From Macrostomum hystrix (lineage: Eukaryota; Platyhelminthes; Macrostomidae), in assembly GCA_950097015.1 (NCBI GenBank), contig CATNEN010000041.1, positions 1,529,501-1,593,500 on the forward strand: 64,000 bases of DNA, written 5' to 3'. Positions within the stretch are counted from its first letter, which is position 1. Each line of letters starts with the position of its first letter. A model generated the notes under the pieces. That model searched no databases, was not told the origin of the DNA, and saw only the letters and a program-made list of their open reading frames with translations. Both the position numbers and the translations under genes were made by a program. Positions 20,427 through 30,950 of the stretch are shown here, piece by piece.

Positions 20427-21304
20427 ATGCGCAACAAAAAGTTGGTCCTTGTTCTTGAGTTTCGTGTGCTTGCGTTGCTCCGTTCGGGCGCAGCAAACAA
20501 TGGTTCTACTGTTAATACCCCCGTGTCTTTATACCGTTAAGGGAGGCTTCGCTATACCTAGCGACAGCAGAAGAGATAAATATGAGCGCATCCGCTTGGA
20601 TACCAGAAGTGAAATCGGCTCAGCCATGTCGGCCCTCCAGTTTCTTCTGCGCGTCTTCGCCATCCGCTGCAGCTGAGTTCGGGCCACTCGGCTGCTTCCT
20701 TGGCAACGAGGGTGGCTTGAGGAACCTCAACGGTCTGGTAGGCTGGACGAAGATCGGCCCGTACACGGTGGATACGCGTCCCACGGCTAGCTGTGTTCTG
20801 CTGAGAAACATGACAGCAGGACTGTGCGGCACCATCTGCTCTATTGGCAACTTTGCTTACTTTGGAGTGCAGTACTCACATGAGTGCTACTGCGGCAACA
20901 CCTGCTGCAGACAGGGAGCTGGCGATCCCAGGACCTGCAACATCGGCTGCAAAGGCAAATCTGCAGAGATCTGCGGAGGAGCCAACCGGAACTCCGTGTA
21001 CCGCCTTCTCTACCTGCGTCCAAGTGCTAAAAATACCATTTGAGACTGACTTACATTTTTAGTTGGCAATGAGTTCACCATCTCTGACCTTCTCTACTTG
21101 AACGTGACGTCATCGGCCGGGCCACTCTACCGCAGCCAGCTAGCCCTGTACGCCATTGATTGCATCAGCCGCTGCGACGCCGAATGCCAAGCCGTCCTGC
21201 TCAGCCGAGTTGTGTGCTACCTGCTGAAGTTCCCGGCTCTGCCGAACCAGCTTGCCAACATTGGCGGAGAATTTTTCGTCCGTCGCTTAGGGACTCGAGG
21301 ATAA
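20427..21304 (+). CDS. WSC-domain secreted protein, three exons (model inferred)
   Basis: The middle exon (about 20673-21023) encodes a WSC domain: LGCFLGN, then FGVQYSHECYCGNTC, GCKGKSAEICGG and a SVYRLLYL end, with the expected eight or more cysteines. WSC domains bind carbohydrate on secreted or surface proteins. I infer exon 1 as 20427-20535 (donor GTTAAG) and exon 3 as 21063-21304, after a 39-nt intron. All joins keep one frame, giving 233 residues. Exon 3 adds a PAN-like cysteine pattern (CISRCDAECQAVL...VCYLL). The N-terminus (MRNKKLVLVLEF...LALL) is a weak signal-peptide candidate. TTTCAG three bases before the ATG may be a spliced-leader acceptor. The WSC exon is secure; exon 1 and the weak donors need transcript support. 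Confidence 0.7.
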
Positions 21305-21422
21305 GACGCAAACTCTGGCCTACAAGGCCTAATATCGCTTTTTTGAACTTTTTAGAGTTTCCGGCGCTTAGCCCGGATGAAATCCTGAGTTGATGAGACA
21401 GTTCAGATGTGCTCGAATTCAG

Positions 21423-21428
21423 AATAAA
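21423..21428 (+). terminator. Polyadenylation signal of the WSC gene
   Basis: AATAAA 118 bp after the stop codon. Confidence 0.55.
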
Positions 21429-21702
21429 CTTTATATTATAGCAATTTCACCTGCAAGCTCGCAGCTTTTTTGACGACGCCCTAACGCACTACTTGTACAA
21501 CACTCCATTGTACCCTTTTGTCTATGGTTTCCGGCATTCATACTTGCGGTAACAATTTAATTGTTTGCCGGCTTTTTTCGATTGTTGCCCGATTTCAGAC
21601 GAATGTATTTGGCTATCAAAACAAGGAACAACAATAGCAACACGGCGAAAGTGTTTCATAGTCACAAAAGTTCGTAAGAACAAACCGATCAAATCACTTG
21701 TT

Positions 21703-23083
21703 TTACGTTCCGTAAAAGTTGAACGTGCAGTTGTGGAACTGACCATCACAGAGGCTTCTCGGCAGGTCCACTTGGCCGCCCTCGGGTGCTTTCATCAGCT
21801 CGCCTCTATCAGACCCAGTCGTCACACTTTCGATGGTGGACTCCGCATCGTCGTCAATCTTGGTGACTTTGGACCCATAGGCAGCCAGACAAGCGCTCAT
21901 TCGGGCCACACAGTCTATGTCTCGCCGCTTGTATGTACATCCACTGAGCTCGAATTCTTGTGTCCCGTCATTTGTGTAATCGCTTGATTATCGAAACCGG
22001 CCTTGGCCAAACAGTTCACCTAAGTTTCAGCAGTTGGATAAGACAGTATTCTTACAGTTTTACTGAAGTGAGTAGGCCATGCAATCTTTACTCACCGTGG
22101 TTACTCGTACACAATGGTTGATGTACTTCCGCTGCAGAGCCAGACACGCACTCAGATTCTTCATGAAATCTTTTCCGAGTCGTTGGCAGGCTGAGAAGCC
22201 AGACTTATTGAGCCTTGGGAACAACACTTCACATCCATTCGGTAGTTCAGAGACGTACATTTTAAAGGCTTCGACGGGACAAACAGCTTTGTCTTGCACG
22301 CTGAACATCCGAGCTAACTTGAGATCCTTGAATGCCTTCTCGTTCAACGACGCTTTAACATTTTTAGACAGCATGGCGACAGCGACGCGTACAAACTCCT
22401 TACCTCCTTCTGACACTATCTCAAAACATCCAGATTTTCTCGGCCTCGCAGTGCGAAATGGAGCAGGACGTTGAAAATGTTTTCGTCCTGCAGTTTACAA
22501 AGGGACGTTCGGTCAAAGTATGCGCGAATTGTTTGCATGTCGTCCTCGGAAATAGCTTCGTATTTGTCTACCTTCTCGACGTGTCCTCCCATGTACATTT
22601 TCACCATGGCGACAAGAACGCCATTGCAACGCTTGAAGGCTTCTCCGGTAATGATGTTCACCTGGCGATTAACGGACGGGGATTGCAGGTGGCGTTGAAT
22701 AGCCGCACGAAAACAGATGAGAGACTTTGGCGAATAGTAAGTTCCATCCTGCTTTCGAAGGGATGAATAGAAAAGCCTCAGATAGTCGTTCAAAAATCGA
22801 TCCGGAACACGCTCAAACTCCTGGCAGAGCCCCTTCTCGTTGAGGAACTATCGGAACATTGCCACGTGAAGCTTCCGTTGCGTCTCGGTCGATTTCGGCA
22901 CTGATTCACTCTCAAGTCGGTCCAACATTTCCAGATCTTCGCTACTTAGCTCAGGTAGCCCGTTGGAACTGGACGACGCATCCAGGTTGTCCATCTCCAG
23001 AACGTAGCGCGTGCTCGACTCTCGGGTGACAAAAGCCAACTCGTCCGTGGAGAGTCCACATATTTCTTCGCCAGGAATGTGTG
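21703..23083 (-). pseudogene. Crypton-type tyrosine recombinase (DUF3504-like), decayed
   Basis: Minus-strand pieces align in order with the DUF3504/Crypton family. They are: an acidic N-terminal part (about 23083-22850); FLNDYLRLFYSSLRKQDGTY, then FRAAIQRHL and NIITGEAFKRCNGVLVAMV; the catalytic arginine segment FALRGREN (about 22430); INHCVRVT (H-x-x-R, near 22100); and, after a likely 76-nt intron (22095-22020), AITQMTGHKNSSS (catalytic HK) near 21960. Damage: an in-frame TAG near 22850, a frameshift after FALRGREN near 22420, and another near 21925. At the expected nucleophile tyrosine the frame reads His (VDVHT). It may be a dead transposon or a lost domesticated copy. I saw no terminal repeats. 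Confidence 0.75.
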
Positions 23084-23252
23084 AGTGAGTACACTGCTTA
23101 GCAACAGAAACTCATTTCACATGCTCAGCTCTGTGTGTGAATGAGTACACTGCTTAGCAACAGAAACTCATGTGTTGTAGTTAGCCTACGCGTGTTGACA
23201 TACTAATTAAAGAACTGAGCTTTGGTTAGGTGAAGCAATGCCAGTCTGGTAA
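23084..23252. repeat. Direct duplication of about 42 bp
   Basis: GAGTACACTGCTTAGCAACA followed by GAAACTCAT occurs at about 23088 and 23143, separated by unrelated sequence. It lies between the recombinase pseudogene and the small secreted-peptide gene. Confidence 0.7.
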
Positions 23253-23547
23253 ATGATGGCGAATATTTCGTCACTCCTGCTATCGTTAGCGATCTGTCTG
23301 GCCGGCTTTGGTGAGATTTCCGTTCAATTTTTTTCGTCCTTACTTTCAATCAAGTGACACTAACAATGATGCAAACTATCGCTCCGCCACAGGGGACCCC
23401 ATGGAAGGGCAAAAGACACACTTGGACAGCCCGGTTTACTGCGCACCTCTCGGTACCTCCTGTGACGACTTCTTCGTCCAATGCTGTTTAGGGAGCTGCA
23501 AATACGCGTTCAAATTTTCTGGCCAGCCCATTTACATTTGCTCCTGA
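23253..23547 (+). CDS. Small secreted cystine-knot-like (knottin) peptide, two exons
   Basis: Exon 1 (23253-23310) encodes a start codon and a hydrophobic signal-peptide core (ISSLLLSLAICLAGF). It ends at a GTGAGA donor. An 82-nt intron (23311-23392) ends CCGCCACAG. Exon 2 (23393-23547) restores the frame at phase 1 and ends with TGA. The predicted product is about 71 residues. The mature part holds six cysteines spaced C-X6-C-X6-CC-X3-C-X13-C, the classic C-C-CC-C-C framework of inhibitor cystine knot peptides. Such peptides act as ion-channel ligands, toxins, antimicrobial or protease-inhibiting peptides; which applies here cannot be read from sequence. The signal peptide alone on exon 1 is a common layout for secreted peptide genes. 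No homologue is recognised by name. Confidence 0.72.
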
Positions 23548-23735
23548 TAGCGCTGTCATAGATGCTGGCAAGATGTACTGGTTAGTAATAGTTAATCAAT
23601 ACTCACAGTTTTGTGTCCGTTCCCATTTTCTGATATAAATATACTTCAATACTAATACTAAAATACCAAATAATTCAATACTAAAAATGTTACTAAATAG
23701 CAAGAATTAAAAAATGCTTTAAGTCTGCTGAGCCA
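23548..23735. other. 3' flank of the knottin-like gene
   Basis: AT-rich with no canonical AATAAA. Repetitive AATACTAAAA-type sequence around 23640-23690. Confidence 0.4.
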
Positions 23736-23990
23736 ATGAGAGTTCGCTGTGCCTATACTGAGCCAATTAGAATTCAGTGTGCCTATATACTGAGCCAATC
23801 AGAATTCAGTGTGCCTATATACTGAGCCAATCAGAATTCAGTGTGCCTATATACTGAGCCAATCAGAATTCAGTGTGCCTATATACTGAGCCAATCAGAA
23901 TTCAGTGTGCCTATATACTGAGCCAATCAGAATTCAGTGTGCCTATATACTTCGTACCGAGACAATGAGATTTCGCTGTGCCTACTGAGC
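23736..23990. repeat. 32-bp minisatellite (about 7-8 copies)
   Basis: Units of ACTGAGCCAATCAGAATTCA followed by GTGTGCCTATAT. Central copies are identical and edge copies diverged. Confidence 0.93.
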
Positions 23991-24150
23991 CAATCGCAGG
24001 ACACCTAGGACTGGGGATTGAAGAATTGAGTCCAGCCCCGGCGGTAAGCGATCCAATCAGCGCGAGGGGTGATAAGGCCCCTGACTCTGGCTATGCCTGG
24101 TTACGCCAAACAACGAATCAAAAGCAACAACAACAAAGCGCTGTTTGATT

Positions 24151-24156
24151 TTTATT
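24151..24156 (-). terminator. Polyadenylation signal of the GPCR
   Basis: Plus-strand TTTATT, that is AATAAA on the minus strand, 110 bp beyond the GPCR stop codon. Confidence 0.6.
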
Positions 24157-24265
24157 GAGGCCGATAAGAAGTGGAATGCAATGAACTTTTGTAATGCAAT
24201 GCAAATACGGGTAATCATGTTATTGTTTAGCATGTAACAGGTTAGTCATACAATCCCATAGACAC

Positions 24266-25309
24266 TCATGTAGTTTGAGACGACTCAGCGGATGGTGCCG
24301 ATGCGGCGGGCCGGCCCATCGACTGTCCATCGTCACAGCATCGCCGCCGCCATTTCGCTCTGAGATGGGCGCAGGCAACGAAGCTGCGGAACTTCGGCAT
24401 GAAGACCAGGTAGAGCACGGGGTTCACCGCGCTGTTCAGGCTGAGCAGGAACGAGTCCACGCTGTCCAAGGCTCCGCGCTTCTCCATAGGCACGCCGACG
24501 CAGTACATGAGGTAGGTGATGGAGTCCATGGCAAACAGTAGCACGAATGCACCGCTTGTTACGCAGGTCATCAAGGTCAGCCGCTTGGTGGCGCCCGTCA
24601 TTCTTTTCCCGCTGGCGCGTGCATGCTCGTGTAGCTTTTTAGAGCGTCGAAATGTACGCAGTATAATGAGGTACATGACAATGGACACTGCAGAGGGCAG
24701 AATCCAAAACAGTAAAAAATAGCTGACACCAAAGCCCATCAAGACTTGCTTGTCATTGTCACTAAACTCGCAGCGCTTTAGCTCGACTGCTCCCGACGAA
24801 TTCGTTGAGGTTTCATTCTCCGCAACGAACAAGTGCTGGGGCGACTTGACCAGCACCGTGACAAGGAAGCAGTAGGGCACCTGAGTCAGGAATGGCGCCC
24901 CCAGCACGAACCCGATGAAGCAGCCCGCCAGCAGTGCTTGGTTCTTTCTGTACCAACCCTGAGCAGAGATGCAGCAGCAGCGCTCGACTGCCAGGCAAGC
25001 CAGATTGTAGACACTCATGCAGACCAGACACCAGTGGAAGATCTCGCTGTAGACCAGCTTGCAGTAGGCCAGCCAGACGGATTCGGAAATCGACTGCGAC
25101 GGCTTAGGTAAGAACTCGAAGTACTGGAAGTTAATGAGGTTGACCAGCATCTGCAGGGTGTCGATCGCTGTCTGGCTGCGTAGCAGGTAGGAGCAGAGCC
25201 GAGTTCCGATCTTGTGTCGGATACCGAATGCCATGAAGGTGATGTTCAGGGCAATGGCCAGTAGCAGCAGAACGCTCAGGATGACGCGAAGAACAGAAGT
25301 TGGATCCAT
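24266..25309 (-). CDS. Rhodopsin-family (class A) GPCR, intronless
   Basis: 347 residues from the Met at 25309 (MDPTS); another in-frame Met lies four codons upstream. Seven hydrophobic segments are visible, starting with VILSVLLLLAIALNITFMAF. Class A landmarks are a cysteine at the start of TM3 (LAYCKLVYS), ERC in place of DRY at the end of TM3 (LACLAVERC), a basic third intracellular loop (RTFRRSKKLHEHARASGKR) and TM7 NPVLY (NPxxY). The second extracellular loop has a cysteine (KRCEFSD) to pair with TM3 and N-glycosylation sites (NETS, NSS). The tail has a CC pair that could be palmitoylated. It signals through G proteins at the plasma membrane, and the ligand is unknown. The single exon and divergent DRY motif fit lineage-expanded flatworm receptors (inference). 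A 58-bp repeat abuts its 5' end. Confidence 0.88.
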   Translation of the reverse strand: MDPTSVLRVILSVLLLLAIALNITFMAFGIRHKIGTRLCSYLLRSQTAIDTLQMLVNLINFQYFEFLPKPSQSISESVWLAYCKLVYSEIFHWCLVCMSVYNLACLAVERCCCISAQGWYRKNQALLAGCFIGFVLGAPFLTQVPYCFLVTVLVKSPQHLFVAENETSTNSSGAVELKRCEFSDNDKQVLMGFGVSYFLLFWILPSAVSIVMYLIILRTFRRSKKLHEHARASGKRMTGATKRLTLMTCVTSGAFVLLFAMDSITYLMYCVGVPMEKRGALDSVDSFLLSLNSAVNPVLYLVFMPKFRSFVACAHLRAKWRRRCCDDGQSMGRPAASAPSAESSQTT

Positions 25310-25645
25310 GATTCTGCCCAAGATCCTGCAGGTAGATTCTGCAGTATAAAGTTTCTATTGCTGGATCCTACAGGTAGATTCTGTTGGAGGATCCCTGTCG
25401 GTAGATCCTGTACGTAGATTCCGTTGGTGGATCCTGTAGGTAGATTCTTTCGGTGGATCTCCTTCTGGTAGATCCTGTATGTTTTTGGATCCTGTAGGTA
25501 GATTCTTTCGGTGGATCTCCTTCTGGTAGATCCTGTATGTTTTTGGATCCTGTAGGTAGATTCTTTCGGTGGATCTCCTTCTGGTAGATCCTGTATGTTT
25601 TTGGATCCTGTTGGTAGATTATGCAGGTAGATTCTTTTCGTGGAT
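25310..25645. repeat. 58-bp repeat directly upstream of the GPCR start
   Basis: About three full 58-bp units (for example, ATCCTGTAGG at 25431, 25489 and 25547), each with several GGTAGATTCT/GGTAGATCCT sub-repeats, plus shorter variants up to the GPCR start codon. On the minus strand the sub-repeat reads ATCTACCTGCAG, ending in an acceptor-like CAG. Confidence 0.9.
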
Positions 25646-28600
25646 CCAGTGTGCAAGTGTCACCACGTAGAAGTTTTTACGATTTTCTAAGGATTTTTGG
25701 TTGGCCACGTAGCTTTGTTTATTCTATTTTGCTTTGCTTATCGCTTTAGATTTTCTGTGGTACCACATTACAGTAAGCACATACTTAGGGTACGTGTTTC
25801 GCTAAAAAGCAATACCTGCACCTAGCTAAGATAAAGCTAAATTAGTTAAAACAAGTCCACAAATTTGAAATTTCACATGTTAATCTTACCTTGGTTTGAT
25901 TAGATTCAGCGTCCTGTATTGTGTTGTGCAAAGTTTTAGGCCCAATAACATGGAACAATATGCATCAATGAAGCATAATATATTAAAAGCAAATGTGTGC
26001 ATCGGACAAATCTGTCTAGATACTTTCTTGTCACTCCGAGGATGCATGAGCGTGAGCGAGTCTGCATGACGTACATTGCGCACAGTGCACAGAATGATGC
26101 GTTAAAGCAGCACCGTACAATACATTTCCGCACCAGTTCTCAGTTAATTAGACTCGCTCATCCTCGAATACACAAAAAATAATTTGCTGAGCCTCTATTT
26201 GCTCGGCCATTGGTTGCCTGCCTTTAAATGTGCAAAGTATATCTGCAAGCGACAGAATGATATCCAGCGAAAGCTTTAGTTGCTCTGTGCAATTGGTGTG
26301 AAAATTCATACAAAGGCCGGGCGGACTGGGTATGTTGGCTAAAAAGAGAAATTCGGCCAACCGGTTTAAAATCTCTTCTGTTCTATTTCTGACCCTGAAT
26401 CTCTTTGCTTAAGTGATAGAGGGATGAATGGAAGGGATGAATTCACCAAAATCCTTGACTCCCCCAGCTCAGTTGTGACACTGCCAATTTGAATATAATA
26501 ATGCCTGAATATTGAAATGTGCTGCAGCTCTGATTTACTTGAAATTTACCAGGACTCATTATATATATGTAGAGCTCGTGTCCTCAATTCATTTTTATAC
26601 CAACAGTCATATTCCACATTGGAAATAGGAATTTATATTTACTAAAATAATTTAATAAAATAGTAGAATTACCAGTGGCCCTTATCGGCTTATAGAAATT
26701 AAAGCTTCTATCGCTTTAGGATAAGTCGAGGAACAAAGTTTCACAAGTTACTTATTTTTGGCTTATCCCACGCATTGAACAAACAAATTTAATATATATA
26801 TACCAAAGTGTTTCAGATAATGTAAAAAAGGTAATAATTATTAAAATATAAAATACTTGATCATAATATTTTTAACCTTATGCAAATAAATAACTAGCAA
26901 TAATGGTGCGATTTTTTAATTGCTATTTTTTCGAATTCCCAGTTTACGCCACAAATACATCGAGAGGAACGAACACATATACTTGGTTTGCTCCCTTAAA
27001 GTAAAAACTGTGTAAAAGCAGCACTTATTTTAGATAGAAAATATCCTCTCTAAAGTTTATCTTAAAAATAATTTAATCAACATTAAATATGCCATTCAAT
27101 TCAAATGGGCTAAAACGAAATAAATTATGATTTAGCTTATACAGAGTAAGCTTTTGTACAGAAATAACACTAACAGAACAAATAACTTAGTGAAAAATGT
27201 ACAATAAAGGCCAAGGACTATATCAAACAACACAGCACGCTCAACTCAATCTTGGTACAAAATTTTCAAAAGGCTGGCTTAAGCATGCAGCTCTACAGCT
27301 AGCCAATCGTTTCATTGCTATAATTATTTTATACAGCAAAAAAGTTTATCTGACAATGGGGATAGCTAACACTTGAAGGTTATTGAAGTTGCTGTTACTT
27401 GGTCTTCATGTTTGATAGATAAGAAGAGAAGTAATTATGAGTAGGCCTATATAACTTGTGGAAACAAAGTTAATTGTTTCTGGGTAATAGGAGCATTATG
27501 AGTCCCAACAATTGAGATAAATACACAGTGTATATCTATATTATTGTCCAGAGAACAACTAAGACTTACTTAGGCCTATTCACCAGAATGGCTAATAAAA
27601 ATTGCTTGCTTCTGTTACGATATATGTACCTCTTGAAATACAAATCATATTTTATCAAATAATCTATTTGGATTTTTATGTATCTTTAAATTGTTCCTTT
27701 ATATGTATTGTGTAATGCACAACTGAAACACACTGAGCCACTTAACAGGCTCAAGCAGTAAAAAACTTTGTAAGCTATATTCAACAAAGCTAATGTAACT
27801 TAACCATTGTACTTATACCTGTTGATAAAGTTATAGGCCTATCCTGTACCTGGTCCCAATTCTGGTACCTTGTATTTACACATGTTCTTTGATCCATATC
27901 CATATTCAAATGTGGCTTAAGCATGCATCCAAGAAATAGATATGGTTAAAGGATAGCTGCTTAAGCCACCCTTTAAAACAATACACAAAGTTTGAGCATG
28001 TGTGAAGTTGAGCTTGAGTTGATCATATTTTGTTAAAGTCCTTGATTAGCAGATTGACATTATGGGTAGCTCAACTTAATGAATGCCTCTACATGTGTGA
28101 AAAAACTAGTTCTATAGGTGCAAGTGGGTCCCATAAAACATTCTCTGTTCTATGCATATATATTATCTATGGGGCCCTATAGCTACTCCATAGGCCTAAC
28201 TACAGGTATAACAGTTTTTTGTTTAATTAGGACCTACTAATTGAACAACTTAAAAAATATTTTTCTAAGAAAACATCTTTGATTTTTGATGAGTCAATAC
28301 TGTAAATTGTATACAACTTCATTTTCACACTCTTTCCATGGTGTTGGTATAGACTATAGGATCATCACATGCTGGAAATTTTGTGGTTCACTATATCATG
28401 ATAATTATGGTTAGGCAGCACATTAGAGTCCTGCCAGCATATTGGTACATATAATGTTGTTGCTGGAAGCTTATTTGCCAAAGTTTTTCGCACTTATACA
28501 TTATGCATTATCTTGGCCATATTTTATCATGTTATAACCATACCCTACAGTATTTTCTTTATACCTAGATATCAGCTATCTCCTACTGAAACTAATTTCG

Positions 28601-28745
28601 GCCATATGCACATCTTTTGTAGCTTACATCAGAACTGAAGCCTGAACTTGAAAAAATATGCTATGTATCTTGTTACTAACATTTCATTACAGCATTACAA
28701 AATATTTGTCCAATTAAACAAAAACTTAAACATTAAATTTGAAAC
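25646..28745. other. AT-rich gene desert
   Basis: About 3.1 kb of AT-rich sequence with no ORF, RNA gene or known element that I can support. The motif GCTTAAGCATGCA-type sequence recurs a few times (near 27280 and 27915). Confidence 0.5.
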
Positions 28746-29072
28746 TAGAGTATAATGAGTATGTGATAAGAAAAGGCATTCTAGAGTATAATGAGTATGT
28801 GAAAAGAAAAGGCATTCTAGAGTATAATGAGTATGTGATAAGAAAAGGCATTCTAGAGTATAATGAGTATGTGATAAGAAAAGGCATTCTAGAGTATAAT
28901 GAGTATGTGACAAGAAAATGCATTCTAGAGTATAATGAGTATGTGATAAGAAAAGGCATTCTAGAGTATAATGAGTATGTGACAAGAAAATGCATTCTAG
29001 AGTATAATGAGTATGTGACAAGAAAATGCATTCTAGAGTATAATGAGTATGTGACAAGAAAAGGCATTCACT
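28746..29072. repeat. 36-bp minisatellite (9 copies)
   Basis: Units of CTAGAGTATAATGAGTATGT followed by GATAAGAAAAGGCATT. Copies differ mostly at GATAAGAAAAGG versus GACAAGAAAATG, alternating in the middle of the array. Confidence 0.95.
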
Positions 29073-29668
29073 TTTTGCAAACTTCACCAACTTGTAGGCA
29101 TTGGGGGTACAGATGCTTGCTCTTGTATAGAAAGAAAAGACTTTTCATGTAAATATATATGTATTATGTGTATATGTATGTATATCAGTCAATCATATAT
29201 ATATATATATATTTATTTATTTAGTCATTAAATTATTAGGTCTATATTTTTGACTAAAAGCAAAAACCTAGAAATAAGGGAAAAAAAGTTTTTGCTATTT
29301 TCTGTGGGCAAAAAATTAATTTTAGATGTTTATTCTAGAGTCATGTAGACCTAATTAGCTGATGGAAGATGTATTTTTACATATTTTGATTGAACCATTC
29401 TGTAGTCCTAGTAAATGCAATCATTCAATATTAGTAACTCAAAACAAATGATCTCATGAGGTAATGAATCTAACTGATATAAAAATTGATGGCTAAGCCT
29501 ATGCCCACCTAGCCAAAGACTAGCTTTTGAATTTCATGTATTTGTTAATTATATTTGCTTCTTGATATCATCCTAGTTTTAAATTATTAATTTAAATTAG
29601 CACAAAATGCAAATCAGGGCATTAAAAATTTGTGTTGAAAATATTTCAAGAAACAAATTGACATTTTT
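29073..29668. other. AT-rich intergenic with a (TA)n tract
   Basis: A TA-dinucleotide run near 29194-29213. No gene recognised. Confidence 0.5.
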
Positions 29669-29963
29669 TACTTTCATCATTCATCTATATTCTGTGTTCA
29701 GGTTCTAGATTTACTTTCATCATTCATCTATATTCTGTGTTCAGGTTCTAGATTTACTTTCATCATTCATCTATATTCTGTGTCATACATGCGCAACCTC
29801 CCAAATTTACACCGGCCGTGCGTTTTTAAAAAAAAATGCGACATACCTATGCCCAAATTTTTTTATCTGGGTAAACGGCAGGGGTAACTATGACTGTGTT
29901 GCAATAGTAAAATGCCTCGTCATCTAATTAGTCTTCCGCTGGCAGCAGAGTGCACTCTGGCGA

Positions 29964-30098
29964 CTCGATCGTCGGCGTGAATGAAATTGGTGAGGTCAGC
30001 TGCGTGGCGTCGCCCGTCAAGCTGCTTCCCTGCTTGTCCAATCGGATCTTCCAGGTGGTGCCGGAGACCATAATGCTCAACATCACCATCACCATACT
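29964..30098 (-). other. Possible captured coding fragment inside the TIR element
   Basis: A minus-strand open stretch ending ESPECTLLPAED then stop has exon-like composition (codon-like GC bias) unlike the AT-rich surroundings. It lies inside the TIR-bounded element. I do not recognise the protein, and there is no clear splice acceptor, so this is only a candidate host-gene fragment. Confidence 0.25.
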
Positions 30099-30221
30099 CA
30101 CGAATGTGTCATACTGTACGCCAGAAAAATGGTCTTGTGTGCCAGAAATTCAAATTTCAAATGTACGCCGGGAAGCAAACTGTAGCCCATAAAATGTTTA
30201 TGCACTGTAATAAATCTGATT

Positions 30222-30950
30222 GCGACTTACCTCCCCCTGAATGTGACTTACTTCCCTCTGAATGCGACTTACTTCCCTCTGATTGCGACTTACTTACCTT
30301 GGAATGCGACTTACTTCCCTCTGATTGCGACTTACTTCCCTCTGAATGCGACTTACTTCCCTCTGATTGCGACTTACTTCCCTCTGATTGCGACTTACTT
30401 ACCTTGGAATGCGACTTACTTCCCTCTGATTGCGACTTACTTCCCTCTGAATGCGACTTACTTCCCTCTGATTGCGACTTACTTCCCTCTGAATGCGACT
30501 TACTTCCCTCTGATTGCGACTTACTTCCCTCTGAATGCGACTTACTTCCCTCTGATTGCGACTTACTTCCCTCTGAATGCGACTTACTTCCCTCTGAATG
30601 CGACTTACTTCCCTCTGATTGCGACTTACTTCCCTCTGAATGCAACTTACTTCCCTCTGATTGCGACTTACTTCCCTCTGAATGCGACTTACTTCCCTCT
30701 GATTGCGACTTACTTCCCTCTGAATGCGACTTACTTCCCTCTGATTGCGACTTACTTCCCTCTGAATGCGACTTACTTCCCTCTGAATGCGACTTACTTC
30801 CCTCTGAATGCGACTTACTTCCCTCTGATTGCGACTTACTTCCCTCTGAATGCGACTTACTTCCCTCTGAATGCGACTTACTTCCCTCTGAATGCGACTT
30901 ACTTCCCTCTGATTGCGACTTACTTCCCTCTGAATGCAACTAAGTTGCCT
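30222..30950. repeat. 21-bp minisatellite inside the TIR element (about 34 copies)
   Basis: Units of CTTCCCTCTGAATGCGACTTA and a GATTG variant, often alternating. Because 21 is a multiple of three, long ORFs run through on both strands (ATYFPLN, DLLPSEC and others); these are artefacts. GCGACTTACC also occurs at the element's right end (31104-31113), so the array probably grew from element sequence. Confidence 0.95.
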
